Origin: Flavobacteriaceae bacterium | GTDB taxonomy: Bacteria > Bacteroidota > Bacteroidia > Flavobacteriales > Flavobacteriaceae | Reading direction: 5' to 3' | DNA length: 64,000 bases | Assembly (NCBI GenBank): GCA_947451525.1 | Contig: CANFZM010000003.1 | Span: 1-64,000, forward strand | Shown here: positions 63,614 to 64,000 of the stretch, in pieces | Numbering within the stretch: position 1 is the first letter of the stretch | Layout of the letters: every line of letters begins with the position of its first letter | Program-made: the position numbers and the translations under genes | The notes under the pieces: model-generated | What the model was told of the DNA's origin: nothing | The model's database searches: none | The model's input: only the letters and a program-made list of their open reading frames with translations

Positions 63614-64000
63614 ATGGCAAAATCCACATTTTTGAGTTCTTCCATTGCAAAGAAAGTCGCAATGGCACTTTCGGGACTCTTTTTAATTACCTTTTTAGCA
63701 CTTCACTTTTTTATAAATCTAACCTCTGTTTTTAGCGAAGAAGTTTTTAATGCTTGTTCTCATTTTATGGGCTACAATCCGTTAATTCAATTTGTGATGC
63801 AACCTATTCTTGTTGCAGGAGTAGTTTTCCATTTTGTTATGGGAATGGTGTTAGAAGTAAAAAACAATAAGGCAAGACCTATTGCTTATGCAAAATACAA
63901 TGGAGCAGCAAATGCTTCTTGGGCTTCTAGAAATATGATTATTTCAGGGCTTGTTGTTTTAGCATTTTTAGGATTACATATGTACGATTTTTGGTTTCAA
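63614..64000 (+). CDS. sdhC: succinate dehydrogenase cytochrome b subunit (partial)
   Basis: The first 129 codons of a gene cut by the window end. MAKSTFLSSSIAKKVAMALS and FLITFLALHFFINL begin the first helix, and two more helices (VMQPILVAGVVFHFVMGMVL, MIISGLVVLAFLGLHMYDF) carry the histidines that would ligate haem b. This is the single-subunit B-type cytochrome of Bacteroidota Sdh; sdhA and sdhB should follow beyond the window. Confidence 0.88.
   Translation, partial: MAKSTFLSSSIAKKVAMALSGLFLITFLALHFFINLTSVFSEEVFNACSHFMGYNPLIQFVMQPILVAGVVFHFVMGMVLEVKNNKARPIAYAKYNGAANASWASRNMIISGLVVLAFLGLHMYDFWFQ

Noticed and set aside
1..64000. tRNA or rRNA genes
   Set aside because: No cloverleaf ending in a GGTTCGA-type T arm or rRNA motif was noticed on either strand by eye.

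Overview
The window looks like the chromosome of a flavobacterium (Bacteroidota). It is AT-rich. Its promoters fit the Bacteroidota pattern TTG-N19..21-TAnnTTTG. It carries the gliding-motility lipoprotein gene gldH, a SpmA/SpmB fusion, an OmpA protein with thrombospondin type-3 repeats, a solitary lycopene cyclase and a short-chain threonine dehydrogenase. I cannot name the species. No rRNA, tRNA, CRISPR array, transposase or integrase was seen.

Layout. 1-250: a candidate terminated small RNA on the minus strand. 236-5985: cytochrome c lipoprotein, ogt, a PolB-like exonuclease, the SpmA/B-like membrane protein and fumarase. 5986-15289 (minus strand): CoA transferase scoAB, PBP1A-gldH-PSP1, a tightly coupled tRNA-hydroxylation operon (trhO, trhP, ferredoxin) and a bacilliredoxin. 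15414-25762: lycopene cyclase, an MntH-UspA fusion, a toxin-antitoxin pair, the feoAB iron operon, SCO and an M13 peptidase. 25792-36014: NAD epimerase, parDE, M28 peptidase, ssb, CAT-like acetyltransferase, HAD hydrolase, adenosine deaminase and metG. 36015-36831 is non-coding and full of repeats. 36832-43799: LD-carboxypeptidase, yraN, then two toxin-antitoxin cassettes stacked at the 3' end of mfd. 43975-56575: threonine dehydrogenase, superoxide dismutase, a secreted HExxH protein, addA, kbl, ompA and addB. 56666-64000: hydrolase, Xaa-Pro aminopeptidase, a ChaN-containing operon and the start of the succinate dehydrogenase operon.

The most unusual structure is at 38254-39932. A segment of about 80 bp that is the exact 3' end of mfd, stop codon included, occurs three times, and a complete toxin-antitoxin pair lies in each of the two gaps (one HigBA-like, one YafQ-like). 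With a 22-bp motif shared by both units, this looks like serial insertion of very small recombinase-free cassettes that restore the mfd reading frame each time. The second most unusual feature is trhO. The rhodanese has acquired a C-terminal domain that aligns without gaps to the C-terminal domain of the adjacent U32 protein TrhP. The two enzymes make the same tRNA modification by different routes and are translationally coupled with a ferredoxin.

Intergenic regions are built from a few recurring inverted-repeat families (words such as AAACCATTAAG, CGCAAAG, ACCACATAGAAACATAG, GCGAGGAACG and AGCCCTGAT). Many sit where a terminator is expected. One GC-rich palindromic element lies in frame inside addA.

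Functionally the window combines housekeeping genes (TCA enzymes, cell wall synthesis, DNA repair by AddAB, Mfd and Ogt, threonine breakdown by Tdh and Kbl), metal uptake (MntH, Feo) and four toxin-antitoxin loci.
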